64,000 nt of DNA, taken from NCBI GenBank assembly GCA_003584625.1, contig AP017647.1, forward strand, positions 116,001 through 180,000, read 5' to 3'. The notes below the pieces were generated by a model, which did no database searches, was not told where the DNA came from, and saw nothing but the letters and a program-made list of their open reading frames with translations. Positions 17,895-27,225 of this stretch are shown here, piece by piece (position 1 is the stretch's first letter; each line of letters starts with the position of its first letter). This DNA is from Methanothermobacter sp. MT-2. Its GTDB lineage: Archaea; Methanobacteriota; Methanobacteria; Methanobacteriales; DSM-23052. The position numbers were made by a program, and so were the translations under genes.

Positions 17895-18731
17895 CTAAAC
17901 TTTGCTTATTTCAAGAGTTAAATCCAAAACAGGCGTTGAATGCGTGATAAAACCCATTGATATCACATCAACCCCAGTAGTCGCATAATCACAAATATTA
18001 TCAGGGTTTATACCGCCTGAAGCTTCCAGGATCACATCATCCCTCAAATCTTCCCTTTCAAGTGCTTCAATCACATTCTCAATAATGGCAGGTTCCATAT
18101 TATCTAGGAGTATTATATCCACACCACAGCCTGCAGCGAGAATAGCATCCTCCACACTCTCAACCTCTACTTCTATCTTCTTTGTGAAACTTATATAAGA
18201 TTTAACTCTCCTGATAGCCTCTTCAAGATCTCCAACAAGAGAAATATGATTATCCTTTATCATCGCACAGTCATCAAGCCTGAAACGGTGTGTATCCCCA
18301 CCACCAATACGGATGGCCTGTTTTTCCCACCATTGCAATCCAGGGGTTGTCTTGCGCGTGCCTGCAATTATAATATTAGGGTTACATCTCCTCGCCTTTT
18401 CCACCATTTTATATGTTAAAGTGGCTATGCCACTCATCCTCATCATAAGATTGAGCAGTGTTCTTTCAATTAAAAGGATATGACGTGCATCACCTTTCAT
18501 TGAAAGTATAATTTCATCCTCTGCTACCATATTACCATCTATTTTATATGATTTAAACTCCAGATTAAAATCATCACAAGTGATCTCTGCGATCTCAACC
18601 CCTGCTATTATACCATCATCCCTAGAGATTATCTCTGCTTCAGCTTCCATCCCAGCCCCTATAAGCGCATTGGTAGTTATATCCTCAAAACCCATATCCT
18701 CTTTTATCAACTTCCTTATCATATCGATCAA
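17895..18731 (-). CDS. nadC: Nicotinate-nucleotide pyrophosphorylase (quinolinate phosphoribosyltransferase)
   Basis: 278 residues from TTG at 18731, placed 5 bases after GGGGGTGA; the GTG at 18740 overlaps that SD. The enzyme makes nicotinate mononucleotide from quinolinate and PRPP. Visible motifs: EDMGFEDITTNAL near the N-terminus, LNLMMRMSGIATLT, AGTRKTTPGLQWWEKQA, GGGDTHRFRLDDCAMIKDNH and, near the end, EASGGINPDNICDYATTGVD. All key basic residues of the family seem present. Isolated from nadA/nadB here; divergent from rnz. Confidence 0.95.
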   Translation of the reverse strand: MIDMIRKLIKEDMGFEDITTNALIGAGMEAEAEIISRDDGIIAGVEIAEITCDDFNLEFKSYKIDGNMVAEDEIILSMKGDARHILLIERTLLNLMMRMSGIATLTYKMVEKARRCNPNIIIAGTRKTTPGLQWWEKQAIRIGGGDTHRFRLDDCAMIKDNHISLVGDLEEAIRRVKSYISFTKKIEVEVESVEDAILAAGCGVDIILLDNMEPAIIENVIEALEREDLRDDVILEASGGINPDNICDYATTGVDVISMGFITHSTPVLDLTLEISKV

Positions 18732-18804
18732 ATGAGTCACCCCCTATGATAAAATATTAACAATGGAACTATAAACCTTTTACAAAGGGGATGAAGTGAT
18801 AAAA

Positions 18805-19725
18805 ATGGAATTAACATTCCTCGGAACTTCGGCGGCAATACCCTCCAAAAAAAGAAATCATACTTCAATAGCTTTGAAAGCATTTGGAGAAATATTTCTA
18901 TTTGACTGTGGAGAAGGGACCCAGCGACAAATGGCAAGGGCGAAGGTAAGTCCAATGAAAATAAAGAATATATTCATCAGTCATTTGCATGGTGACCATA
19001 TCCTAGGTTTACCCGGGATGATCCAGACACTAGCATTCAGGGGACGGACGGAACCATTACATATATTCGGCCCCCCAGGTACTAAGGAGGTTCTTGAAGC
19101 CGCGATAAAACTTGGCTATTTTTCAATGAACTTCGATATCTATGTGCATGAAATAGGCGCGGGTAAAATCATGGAAAAGGAGGATTATAGGATAACTTGC
19201 GTTGAGACAGAGCATACCATCCCCAACCTAGCTTATTGTTTCGAGGAAAAGAAAAAACCCAGATTCTTAAGGGATAAGGCTATAAAGTTGGGTTTGAAGC
19301 CTGGACCAGCCTTTGGGAAACTTCATAGGGGTGTTCCGGTGCGTTTGGGTGATAAGATCATAAGACCTGAGCAAGTGCTTGGAAAACCGCGTAAAGGTAT
19401 AAAGATAACATATTCTGGTGACACAAGACCTTCCAAGAACCTTGTAAGATTGGCTAAGAACTCCCATATACTTATCCATGAGGCAACATTCGAAGCAGGT
19501 AAAGAAGATAAGGCTTTGGAAACAGGACATTCAACAGCCTCAGAGGCTGCTAAGATCGCTAAAGAATCTAATGTGGGAAGTTTGATACTCACACACCTTA
19601 GCACTCGTTATAAACGTTCAGATGTTATTGAAAAGGCGGCTAGGGAAATATTTAAGGATACTAAAGTAGCCTATGACCTCATGTCAATTGAGGTGAGAGA
19701 ATATGCAAGTAAAAATGATTATTGA
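18805..19725 (+). CDS. rnz: Ribonuclease Z (tRNA 3' endonuclease)
   Basis: 306 residues from ATG at 18805; a GTG three codons upstream falls in the SD region. LTFLGTSAAIPSKKRN and FDCGEGTQRQM open the protein, the metal-binding HLHGDH is near 60-65, ETEHTIPNLAYC near 136, YSGDTRPSKNL near 205 and HEATFEAG near 225. The enzyme removes 3' trailers from tRNA precursors in archaea. The last 23 bases overlap the MscS gene. Confidence 0.95.
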   Translation: MELTFLGTSAAIPSKKRNHTSIALKAFGEIFLFDCGEGTQRQMARAKVSPMKIKNIFISHLHGDHILGLPGMIQTLAFRGRTEPLHIFGPPGTKEVLEAAIKLGYFSMNFDIYVHEIGAGKIMEKEDYRITCVETEHTIPNLAYCFEEKKKPRFLRDKAIKLGLKPGPAFGKLHRGVPVRLGDKIIRPEQVLGKPRKGIKITYSGDTRPSKNLVRLAKNSHILIHEATFEAGKEDKALETGHSTASEAAKIAKESNVGSLILTHLSTRYKRSDVIEKAAREIFKDTKVAYDLMSIEVREYASKNDY

Positions 19726-20434
19726 AGGTTTAATCGTTATAGGAATTACAATAGTCGCCACTTTAATCATGACAAGATGGATATCCCATATACTCCATAA
19801 AAGCGCGGAAAAATGGGACCTAGACCTAACAGTAATACAAGTGCTGAATGATATAATAAAATACACCCTGTATATATTAGCATTGGCCATAACCCTAAAA
19901 TGGTTTGGGATTGACCTCACAGGACTAATTCTAAGTATAGGGATAGTAGGTGTTGCTGTGGGTTTCGCTGCTAGGGATACGCTAGCAAATTTTATATCAG
20001 GGCTTTTCATACTCGCAGATAAAAGTTTCAAGGTTGGGGATATAATTGAAATCTCCAACCAGAAAGGTGCTGTTATAAAGATGGGTTTTAGGACAACAAC
20101 AATTTGCACTTCTGACAATAAGATTATCACAATACCAAATTCATCCTTCTCCAAAAACCCTTATGTGAATTATACAGCATCAAATAAACGTAGAATAGAC
20201 CTCAAAATAAACATACCCCTAAAAGTTGATATAAAAGAATTCAAAGAGAAGACAAAGGAGATAATCATGGGGATAGATGGGATACTACCAAAACCAGAAC
20301 CTAACCTCATAATACTAGAAATCACAGACACTGGTATAATAGCCAAGGTGACAGCATGGACGGATAAAACAGATAAAGTTGTCCATTACAGGTCTATAAT
20401 AGCAAAAAAAGTCAAAAACTTACTAGCAGTGTGA
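19703..20434 (+). CDS. Small-conductance mechanosensitive channel (MscS family)
   Basis: 243 residues; SD GAGGTGAGAG lies inside the rnz end. Three membrane helices: about 4-24, 50-70 and a pore helix about 74-105 rich in Gly/Ala (SIGIVGVAVGFAARDTLANF). The cytoplasmic beta domain follows (FKVGDIIEI, PNSSFSKNPYVNYT) and an alpha/beta end. MscS channels release solutes under hypo-osmotic stress. It is a minimal MscS with no extra domains. Between rnz and the sortase gene, all closely spaced. Confidence 0.92.
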   Translation: MQVKMIIEGLIVIGITIVATLIMTRWISHILHKSAEKWDLDLTVIQVLNDIIKYTLYILALAITLKWFGIDLTGLILSIGIVGVAVGFAARDTLANFISGLFILADKSFKVGDIIEISNQKGAVIKMGFRTTTICTSDNKIITIPNSSFSKNPYVNYTASNKRRIDLKINIPLKVDIKEFKEKTKEIIMGIDGILPKPEPNLIILEITDTGIIAKVTAWTDKTDKVVHYRSIIAKKVKNLLAV

Positions 20435-20437
20435 AAA

Positions 20438-21025
20438 ATGAGAAAATATAAAATATACTCAATAATAATAATCCTTACTTGTATAATAATCTCTTCTTTG
20501 ATCGTGGTGAAAGGATACCAAGACTTTGAAAAATTGAAAAAATCACAAAAACACCTTGAAGAATACAAAAACGCCCCAAAGGAACTTCTAAACCCTGAAA
20601 TCCCCACAACCACAGAACATACCATCATAGGGAAACTAATAATACCCAGCATAGGCCTAGAAGTCTGGATAAGAGAAGACACTGTTAACGCCTATGATTC
20701 AGTCTACCATTACCCTGAAAGTGTCATGCCCGGAGAACCAGGAGACTGCGGCATACTAGGACACAGAACAAGATATTCAGGGCCGTTCCAATTAATAGGA
20801 AACCTAAAACCAGGCGACACAGTAATAATAGAGGACATGCAAACCTCCAAAAGATACATATACAAAGTAGTATCCAATGGCCAAGATATAAGATGGGACT
20901 ACAAAGAAAACCCCATAAGATTTTCACAAACAGGAAAACCTAGACTAATGCTCATAACATGCTACCCACCAGGTAGAACAGACGCCGCATGGATAACATA
21001 CTGCGAACTTGTAGAAACCCACTAA
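20438..21025 (+). CDS. Sortase, membrane-anchored
   Basis: 195 residues. An N-terminal signal-anchor helix (about 7-24, IIIILTCIIISSLIVV) is followed by an alpha-helical linker and a sortase domain from about 60. The catalytic triad is visible: His in LGHRTRYSG (about 108), Cys in LITCYPPGR (about 174) and the nearby Arg. Sortases join proteins with a C-terminal sorting signal to the cell surface or to other proteins. In a pseudomurein-walled methanogen it may attach adhesins. No substrate with a sorting motif is seen in the window. It starts 4 bases after the MscS stop. Confidence 0.87.
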   Translation: MRKYKIYSIIIILTCIIISSLIVVKGYQDFEKLKKSQKHLEEYKNAPKELLNPEIPTTTEHTIIGKLIIPSIGLEVWIREDTVNAYDSVYHYPESVMPGEPGDCGILGHRTRYSGPFQLIGNLKPGDTVIIEDMQTSKRYIYKVVSNGQDIRWDYKENPIRFSQTGKPRLMLITCYPPGRTDAAWITYCELVETH

Positions 21026-21042
21026 GGGGAGATGTTTCCAAA

Positions 21043-21954
21043 ATGAACATTTTCGATGAAATATACAAAGATTTCAAAAAAATAAACGGCTTCAACGGTA
21101 TAATGATAACAGACAACAAAAACATCCTATATAACCAAATACCATCCAAGATTGACACTACCAGTATACAATCCATGGCCAAGGTAATAAACAAATCCTC
21201 GCAAAAACTGCTTAAAATGACAAAACAAGGCCAATGCAAAACAATAATACTAGAACTTCAAGAAAGCAAAATCTTACTCCTAAACATCGAAAACCTCCAA
21301 CTTCTAATACTAGCAGACGAAAAAGCCAAACTTGGCCATATAATCCTAGTATCCGAAAAAAACAGGAAAAAACTCCAGGGGATAACACCTGGAAAAGAAG
21401 TTAAAGAAGAAATTAGCAAGGTCCCTGATAAAGCAAAGATTAGAGAAGCTGTCAAAACTAAAAAAGTTGAAGGCTTGCCTGAAATAAAACCGCCAATTTC
21501 ACTTCCAAGCCTGGAAAAAAAGGTTAAAGTACCAGCTGATGAAAATGGAAGGATAGAATTAGCCCTTAAAATATATGAACATCTACTACTTGCAATGTCC
21601 ATCGGAGCCAGTAAAATAATGGGAGTGGCACCAGCCAGGGGCATGTTAAAAAAATCCCTACCAGATACTCCAATACTTAAAAATGTTGAAGTTAAAGCAA
21701 ACGCGACCATAGAATTCAACACCATAAAATCCAATATAAAAAAATCCCAATACGGACTAGAAGATATTATAAAGGCACTTAACGAGATAATATGGTCCAT
21801 AACAGAAAATTATGGCAGAGTAATGGGATATGATGCATTCAAGGGCATGATAAGACCAGAATTCAAATCACTCCACGAAGCATATGGCCTTGCTATCAAA
21901 AAACTCGGAATAGAAGATGGAATACACCCAGAACTTAAAAAACTCTGGGAATAA
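21043..21954 (+). CDS. Roadblock-like domain protein with C-terminal methanogen domain
   Basis: 303 residues from ATG at 21043 (SD GGGGAGATG); the in-frame extension into the sortase gene lacks an SD. Residues about 1-110 repeat the roadblock pattern seen at 15495 (IYKDFKKINGFNGIMITDNK, then a helix and a second sheet). A variable charged linker follows (about 120-175), then a C-terminal domain of about 120 residues (ELALKIYEHLLLAMSIGASK, YGRVMGYDAFKGMIRPEF) that I do not recognise. Possibly a sensor or scaffold. Likely one operon with mscS and sortase. Confidence 0.6.
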   Translation: MNIFDEIYKDFKKINGFNGIMITDNKNILYNQIPSKIDTTSIQSMAKVINKSSQKLLKMTKQGQCKTIILELQESKILLLNIENLQLLILADEKAKLGHIILVSEKNRKKLQGITPGKEVKEEISKVPDKAKIREAVKTKKVEGLPEIKPPISLPSLEKKVKVPADENGRIELALKIYEHLLLAMSIGASKIMGVAPARGMLKKSLPDTPILKNVEVKANATIEFNTIKSNIKKSQYGLEDIIKALNEIIWSITENYGRVMGYDAFKGMIRPEFKSLHEAYGLAIKKLGIEDGIHPELKKLWE

Positions 21955-21992
21955 CCCTTCACATAGAGATGGGGGTAAGGGAGAATATAAAA

Positions 21993-22451
21993 ATGATTTT
22001 AGGAGAAAAGGAGCTTATAAAACTTTTCCCAGAATTTAAGGATCTAGTGCAACCAGCAGGTATAGATATGCGCCTCGACGAAGTATTTGAACAAGCTAGC
22101 CCAGCCTCGCTTTTAGATGATGAAAAGAAACTACCAAAACTTAAAAGATTGAAACCCCCAATATACACACTAAAACCTAAAAAAGCCTACCTTGTAACTG
22201 TGGACAAAAAAATAAAAGTCCCAAGGGGCTATGGGATGATCTACCTCCCCCGTTCAACACTACTCAGATCCTTTATATCAGTACATACTGCATTTGGCGA
22301 TCCAGGATTCCAGGGCAAATTAAAATTCCTAGTCTACAATTACGGAAACTTCGAATATAAAATAAAAAAAGGGGAAAGAATAATCCAAGCAATAGTATTC
22401 AAGGTTAAAGGCTCCGGCGAATACACTGGAAGCTACCAGGAACCACTATAG
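21993..22451 (+). CDS. dut: dUTPase-family protein
   Basis: 152 residues from ATG at 21993, which has AAGGGAG upstream; ATG 21969 would give 160 residues. The central part MIYLPRSTLLRSFISVHTAF, followed by GDPGFQGKLKFLVYNYG and GERIIQAIVF, gives the substrate-binding loops of the dUTPase/dCTP deaminase superfamily, as in M. jannaschii MJ1102. It probably hydrolyses dUTP to dUMP; a dcd gene is also present at 8208. The last 6 bases overlap the end of acsA on the opposite strand. Confidence 0.8.
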   Translation: MILGEKELIKLFPEFKDLVQPAGIDMRLDEVFEQASPASLLDDEKKLPKLKRLKPPIYTLKPKKAYLVTVDKKIKVPRGYGMIYLPRSTLLRSFISVHTAFGDPGFQGKLKFLVYNYGNFEYKIKKGERIIQAIVFKVKGSGEYTGSYQEPL

Positions 22452-24398
22452 CGCCCTGTCCAATCCATCAACAGCCTCTGGATTTGCGAGAGTGCTCGTA
22501 TCACCCACCTCCTCCCCTACAAGCTTCGCTTTTATTATCCTCCTCATTATCTTACCTGACCTAGTCTTAGGAAGATCATCCACAAACCCAATATAACTAG
22601 GAGTTGCTATAGGCCCTATCTCTTTCCTCACATGCTCCCTCAAAACACCTTTAAGATGAGGATCCGGCTCCACATCCCCCTTTAATATCACAAAGGCTGC
22701 TATCTCCTCGCCTTTAAGTATATCTGGTCTCCCTACTACCGCAGCCTCCACTACAAGGGGATGGCTTACAAGTGCGGATTCAACTTCAGCAGTGCTTATC
22801 CTATGCCCTGCAACATTCAAAATATCATCCTCTCTACCCTGTATCCAGAAGTAGCCATCCTCATCTATCCTAGCAACATCCCCAGTAAGGTAGATATTGG
22901 GGAATTTACTCCAATAGGATTCAATGTAACGTTCCTCATCCTTATAGAGGGTTCTGAACATTGCAGGCCATGGCGTTTTAATTACAAGGTGGCCTCCTTC
23001 ACCCCTTAGACTGTTACCCTCATCATCTAGTACATCGGCTTTTATTGTAGGGAATGGTTTATATGCTGATCCCGGTTTCAATGGATTTATCGGTAGGGGT
23101 GTTATAAGGTGCATTCCTGTTTCGGTCTGCCACCATGTGTCCATTATAGGACATCTTCTCCCACCAATATTTTCATAGTACCATATCCAAGCTTCTGGGT
23201 TTATGGGTTCACCCACAGATCCCAGAAGCCTTAGACTGCCCAGATCATACTTTTGTGGCCATTTTTCACCATATTTCATGAACATCCTTACTAGGGTGGG
23301 GGCTGTGTAGAATATTGTAACCCCATAATCTTCCACCATCTTCCAGAGTCTTCCAGGGTCTGGATAATCTGGAGCTCCCTCATATAAGATTGATGTGGCC
23401 CCTGCTATCAGCGGCCCATAGACGATGTAACTGTGGCCTGTTATCCATCCTATGTCGGCTGTGCACCAATAAATGTCGTCGTCTCGGAGGTCGAAGACAA
23501 ATTTTAGGGTTGCATAGGTTCCGACTGCGTATCCTCCATGTGTATGTAAAACTCCTTTGGGTTTGCCTGTTGTGCCCGAGGTGTAGAGTATGAATAGTGT
23601 ATCTTCGGCTCCTAGCATTTCTGTTTCGCATTCTTTTTCCCGTCCTTCTAGCAGGTCATCCCAGAAAATGTCTCTACCTTTTTTCATGTTAACTTCTGTT
23701 TTCAGGTGTTCGACGACTATGACTTTTTCTATGGTTGGTATATCATCTATGACGGTGTCTAGTGTGTCTTTGAGTTTTATGGTTTTTCCTCGTCGGTAGA
23801 ATGCATCTGCAGTTATTACTATCTTCGCCCCTGCATCTAGTGCTCTTTCTTTGAATGCTTTAGCCCAGAATCCTGAGAATACGACGCTGTGGACTGCGCC
23901 GATTTTTGCACAGGCGAGCATTGCGATGGGTAATTCTGGTATCATTGGAAGGTATATGCTGACCCTGTCACCTTTACGAACTCCTAATCCCTTGAGTGCA
24001 TTCGCTAGGCGGTTAACTTCCCTGTAAAGGTCGAAGTAGGTTAATTTTCTCTTTCTACCATCTTCTCCTTCCCATATATAGGCTATCTTGTTTTTTCTCC
24101 ATCCTTTAACGTGTCTATCAAGTGCGTTATGGACTATGTTGAATTTACCATCTGCAAACCATTTGGCATATGGTGGGTTCCAATCCAAGATTTGAGTGTA
24201 GGGTTTGAACCAATCCAATTCTTGGGCTATTTCATCCCAGAACCATTCCGGGTCTTCTTCACATTTTTTAACGAGTTCAGAGTAACTTTTAATATTTCTT
24301 TCTTCCATCCATTTCTTGATATTGCTTTCCTTAACAAGTTCTTCTGGTGGATAAAATATTCTTTTCTCGTGTAGTAGGGCATCTAGATGGTCGGTCAT
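22446..24398 (-). CDS. acsA: Acetyl-CoA synthetase, AMP-forming
   Basis: 650 residues, close to the family length. ATP motif YTSGTTGKPKGVLHTHGG at about 271-288, WWQTETG near 415, the hinge GREDDILNVAGHRIS and the C-terminal acylatable Lys in TRSGKIMRR (about 614-622). It activates acetate to acetyl-CoA, which in a hydrogenotrophic methanogen permits acetate assimilation. SD AAGGTGAGAT before ATG. Divergent from a thiamine-diphosphate enzyme and converging on dut with a 6-base overlap. Confidence 0.95.
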   Translation of the reverse strand: MTDHLDALLHEKRIFYPPEELVKESNIKKWMEERNIKSYSELVKKCEEDPEWFWDEIAQELDWFKPYTQILDWNPPYAKWFADGKFNIVHNALDRHVKGWRKNKIAYIWEGEDGRKRKLTYFDLYREVNRLANALKGLGVRKGDRVSIYLPMIPELPIAMLACAKIGAVHSVVFSGFWAKAFKERALDAGAKIVITADAFYRRGKTIKLKDTLDTVIDDIPTIEKVIVVEHLKTEVNMKKGRDIFWDDLLEGREKECETEMLGAEDTLFILYTSGTTGKPKGVLHTHGGYAVGTYATLKFVFDLRDDDIYWCTADIGWITGHSYIVYGPLIAGATSILYEGAPDYPDPGRLWKMVEDYGVTIFYTAPTLVRMFMKYGEKWPQKYDLGSLRLLGSVGEPINPEAWIWYYENIGGRRCPIMDTWWQTETGMHLITPLPINPLKPGSAYKPFPTIKADVLDDEGNSLRGEGGHLVIKTPWPAMFRTLYKDEERYIESYWSKFPNIYLTGDVARIDEDGYFWIQGREDDILNVAGHRISTAEVESALVSHPLVVEAAVVGRPDILKGEEIAAFVILKGDVEPDPHLKGVLREHVRKEIGPIATPSYIGFVDDLPKTRSGKIMRRIIKAKLVGEEVGDTSTLANPEAVDGLDRAL

Positions 24399-24474
24399 AA
24401 AATCTCACCTTACTCATATTTTATGTATTCTAATCTAATAATAATATTCAAGAATGCTTAGGGGATAATATCTT

Positions 24475-26055
24475 ATGAAATGTTCTGATGCCATTGTAAA
24501 ATTATTAGAAGATGCTGGTATAAAATATGTTTTCGGACATCCAGGAGAACATGTATTACCCCTTTATGAATCATTAAGGACTTCGAGTATTAAACATGTA
24601 CTTTTAAGACACGAGCAAGGAGCTGCCCATGCGGCAGATGGTTATGCTCGCGCTTCTGGTGAAGTTGGTGTTTGCATCACTACAGGAGGCCCCGGGGCAT
24701 TGAACCTTGTTATGGGTGTTGCAACAGCCTACAAGGATTCCATACCCTTAATAGTGATAACTGGGGATATTCCACGAGGCCAAAGGGGGTTGAATGTATT
24801 CCAGGAGGTTGAATTAGAGGAGGTATTCAAGCCGATTACAAGATACACTTTCAAACCAGATAATGGTGAAGAGGCCGTATTAACATTGAAAAAAGCCATT
24901 CTATATTCTATGGAGGCTATGGGTCCAATCCACGTTGATATAAGCAAGGACATATTCCAGGAGGATGTGAACGAGGATATACTCTTGGAGGAGGTAGATT
25001 ATTCTCCTGTGAGAGATTATTCCCAAATAGGAGATGCTATTGGCTTGTTAGAGTCTTCTAAGAGGCCTCTTATAGTTGCGGGGGCTGGTGTGCTCTGGGG
25101 TTTGGGTGAAGATGCCTTCAGGGAATTTGTGGAATTGCATAGGGTGCCGGTTGCAACAACTTATCCTGCGCGGGGTGTTCTAGGTGAGGATCACCCTCTA
25201 TGTCTTGGAATGATAGGTTCAAGGGGTACTCCAGCAGCTAATTATGCTGGGAGGAACTGTGACCTGATCCTAGCATTAGGTTGCAAGATTTCAGAGAGGA
25301 CCATTGTGGGATTTGGGGATTCGCCAATCATACACGTGAATATTGACAAGGATGCGCTCAAAGGGGATGTTAACCTCCAAATGGATGTTAAAGGCTTCCT
25401 AGGGAGGATAAAATCTATAGGTTCCTCTGTTGGTTGGATCAGAGAATTGGAAGAGTATTCGATGGAGAATCCCCCGGCATATGATGATCCTCCCAGGTTA
25501 GAGGATTATCCTCTTAAACCCAGCCAGGTTATATCCAGGATATTTGCTCTGGCCCCTGATGCAATAATAGTGAATGATGCGGGTAGCCATACAACTTGGG
25601 TTACACTTTATAGGAGGGTTTTGGAAAGCCGTTCATTAATATATTCTGGGGCTTTCGGACCTATGGGTTATGGGCTTCCAGCGTCCATTGGAGTTAAGCT
25701 TGCAAGACCTGATAGGAAGATAATTTTGATAGTGGGTGATGGTGGTTTTCAGATGACTATGCAGGAGCTTGGGACTATAATGGAGAGGGAACTTCCTATT
25801 GTGATCTGCGTATTAAATAATTCGAGTCTTGGTATAATAAGACAGTGGCAGGAGATGGAGTATGGGGAAAGTTATCAGGTTAGACTTGAGAATCCTGATT
25901 TTGTTAAATTGGCGAGATCTTATAATATGGGGGCTGTTAGGATAGAAAAGCCGGAAGAGTTGGAGGAGATTATGCCTGGTATTCTTGGGATGGGTGAACC
26001 TTTCTTAGTGGAGATAAAGGTTGTGGATGAGGATATACCTTTGCCTAATGTGTGA
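24475..26055 (+). CDS. Thiamine-diphosphate enzyme of the acetolactate synthase type
   Basis: 526 residues with three domains: PYR (GHPGEHVLPLYESL, ATSYKDSIPLIVITGDIPRG-like region, catalytic Glu in RHEQGAAHAADGYARASG about 43-60), a central domain (about 180-320) and PP (GDGGFQMTMQELGT with N...N cofactor-binding near 420-450). It resembles acetolactate synthase large subunits but is some 50 residues shorter, and no small subunit (ilvN) lies nearby. It may act on another 2-oxo acid. SD GGGGATAA before ATG 24475. Confidence 0.8.
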   Translation: MKCSDAIVKLLEDAGIKYVFGHPGEHVLPLYESLRTSSIKHVLLRHEQGAAHAADGYARASGEVGVCITTGGPGALNLVMGVATAYKDSIPLIVITGDIPRGQRGLNVFQEVELEEVFKPITRYTFKPDNGEEAVLTLKKAILYSMEAMGPIHVDISKDIFQEDVNEDILLEEVDYSPVRDYSQIGDAIGLLESSKRPLIVAGAGVLWGLGEDAFREFVELHRVPVATTYPARGVLGEDHPLCLGMIGSRGTPAANYAGRNCDLILALGCKISERTIVGFGDSPIIHVNIDKDALKGDVNLQMDVKGFLGRIKSIGSSVGWIRELEEYSMENPPAYDDPPRLEDYPLKPSQVISRIFALAPDAIIVNDAGSHTTWVTLYRRVLESRSLIYSGAFGPMGYGLPASIGVKLARPDRKIILIVGDGGFQMTMQELGTIMERELPIVICVLNNSSLGIIRQWQEMEYGESYQVRLENPDFVKLARSYNMGAVRIEKPEELEEIMPGILGMGEPFLVEIKVVDEDIPLPNV

Positions 26056-26069
26056 TCATCCTCTTTTTT

Positions 26070-27200
26070 TTAGAGGTTTTCGAGGCATTCTTCTTTGAGT
26101 ATCTTGGCGTCCTCGTTTTTTGGGTTTATTCTCAGCGCTCTGTTGAATGATTCAAGGGCTTCTTCAAAGAGGTTTAATTCGAGTAATGCTACTCCCCGGT
26201 TGCTCCAGAACACATCATTTTCAGGTTCTAATTCCAATGCTTTTTCATAGCATTTCAGTGCCTCTTTAAACTCTCCAAGTTCTAATAATGCGTTACCCTT
26301 CCTGTTCCAAAGTGTGGCGCTTTCATCATCTTCTAATGCAAATTTAAGTGCGTTTTCATAGGATTCTATGGCTTCTTCTTTTCTTCCGAGTTCTGATAGC
26401 AGGTCGCCTTTGGCATTCCAGGCTCCAACATTTTTGTCATCTACTTGGATGGTTTTATCATAATATTTGAGAGCTTCTTCTTTCTTTCCCATAACCTCTA
26501 ATATTATCCCATGCCAATATAATATGAGCGGATCTTTTGGATTTATTTTGAGGGCCTTCTTATTAGAATCTAAAGCCCCTTTTATGTCACCTGCATTGAG
26601 TAATGTGATGGCCCTATTATTCCATATGTATTCGTTTTCTGGTTCTAGCTTTAATGCTTTATCATAATATTCTATTGCTTTTTGGAATTTTCCAAGTCTT
26701 GTGAGGTTGTCTGCTAGCCTATTTAGTATGTAGACATTTTCTGGGTCTAATTTTAAAGCTGCATTATAGCATGTTTTTGATTCTTTATATTTACCGAGGT
26801 CAAAGAGTATGTCTGCCTTTTGGATTACCATGGCCTTTTGGTCTATTTTTTCACCTTCCCATTCTTCAACCGGCAATCTTTTGAATTTTATAACCTGGAA
26901 TTCGGTTTCATCATCAATTTCACCATATATCCTCTTAAATTCCATTTTAAGCTCCTTAGCATCCTTGAAACCGTCTTCACGTGCTATTTTATCATCTTTT
27001 ATAAGGTCTTTGAATTTGATGATGTCTACACGTGTAACCTCAGCCTCGAAAACCTTTTGACGTTCCTTTGAAACAAGATTCCAGTAGCAGTGGAGTCTGT
27101 CACCTACCCTTAAAGGTTTCTTCCACAATTTACGTATTGTCATGTTCTTTTCGCCGGTTATAAGGTCGATTTGGCGGCTGCTGAATGATAGGATAGGCAA
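26070..27200 (-). CDS. ASCH-like domain fused to TPR repeats
   Basis: 376 residues from TTG at 27200 behind the strong SD GGTGGAGGG; the ATG at 27245 lies within the preceding gene's end and is unlikely. The N-terminal about 110 residues (GEKNMTIRKLWKKPLRVGD, FEAEVTRVDIIKFKDL, REDGFKDAKELKMEFKRIYG) match the ASCH/PUA-like fold associated with RNA binding. From about 125 the protein has about seven TPR units of 34 residues (for example YYDKALKLEPENEYIWNNRA). Function unknown; probably an RNA-linked scaffold. Downstream of an NrdG-like radical SAM gene. Confidence 0.75.
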   Translation of the reverse strand: MPILSFSSRQIDLITGEKNMTIRKLWKKPLRVGDRLHCYWNLVSKERQKVFEAEVTRVDIIKFKDLIKDDKIAREDGFKDAKELKMEFKRIYGEIDDETEFQVIKFKRLPVEEWEGEKIDQKAMVIQKADILFDLGKYKESKTCYNAALKLDPENVYILNRLADNLTRLGKFQKAIEYYDKALKLEPENEYIWNNRAITLLNAGDIKGALDSNKKALKINPKDPLILYWHGIILEVMGKKEEALKYYDKTIQVDDKNVGAWNAKGDLLSELGRKEEAIESYENALKFALEDDESATLWNRKGNALLELGEFKEALKCYEKALELEPENDVFWSNRGVALLELNLFEEALESFNRALRINPKNEDAKILKEECLENL

Positions 27201-27225
27201 TCTTATCCCTCCACCATAGAAGTCC

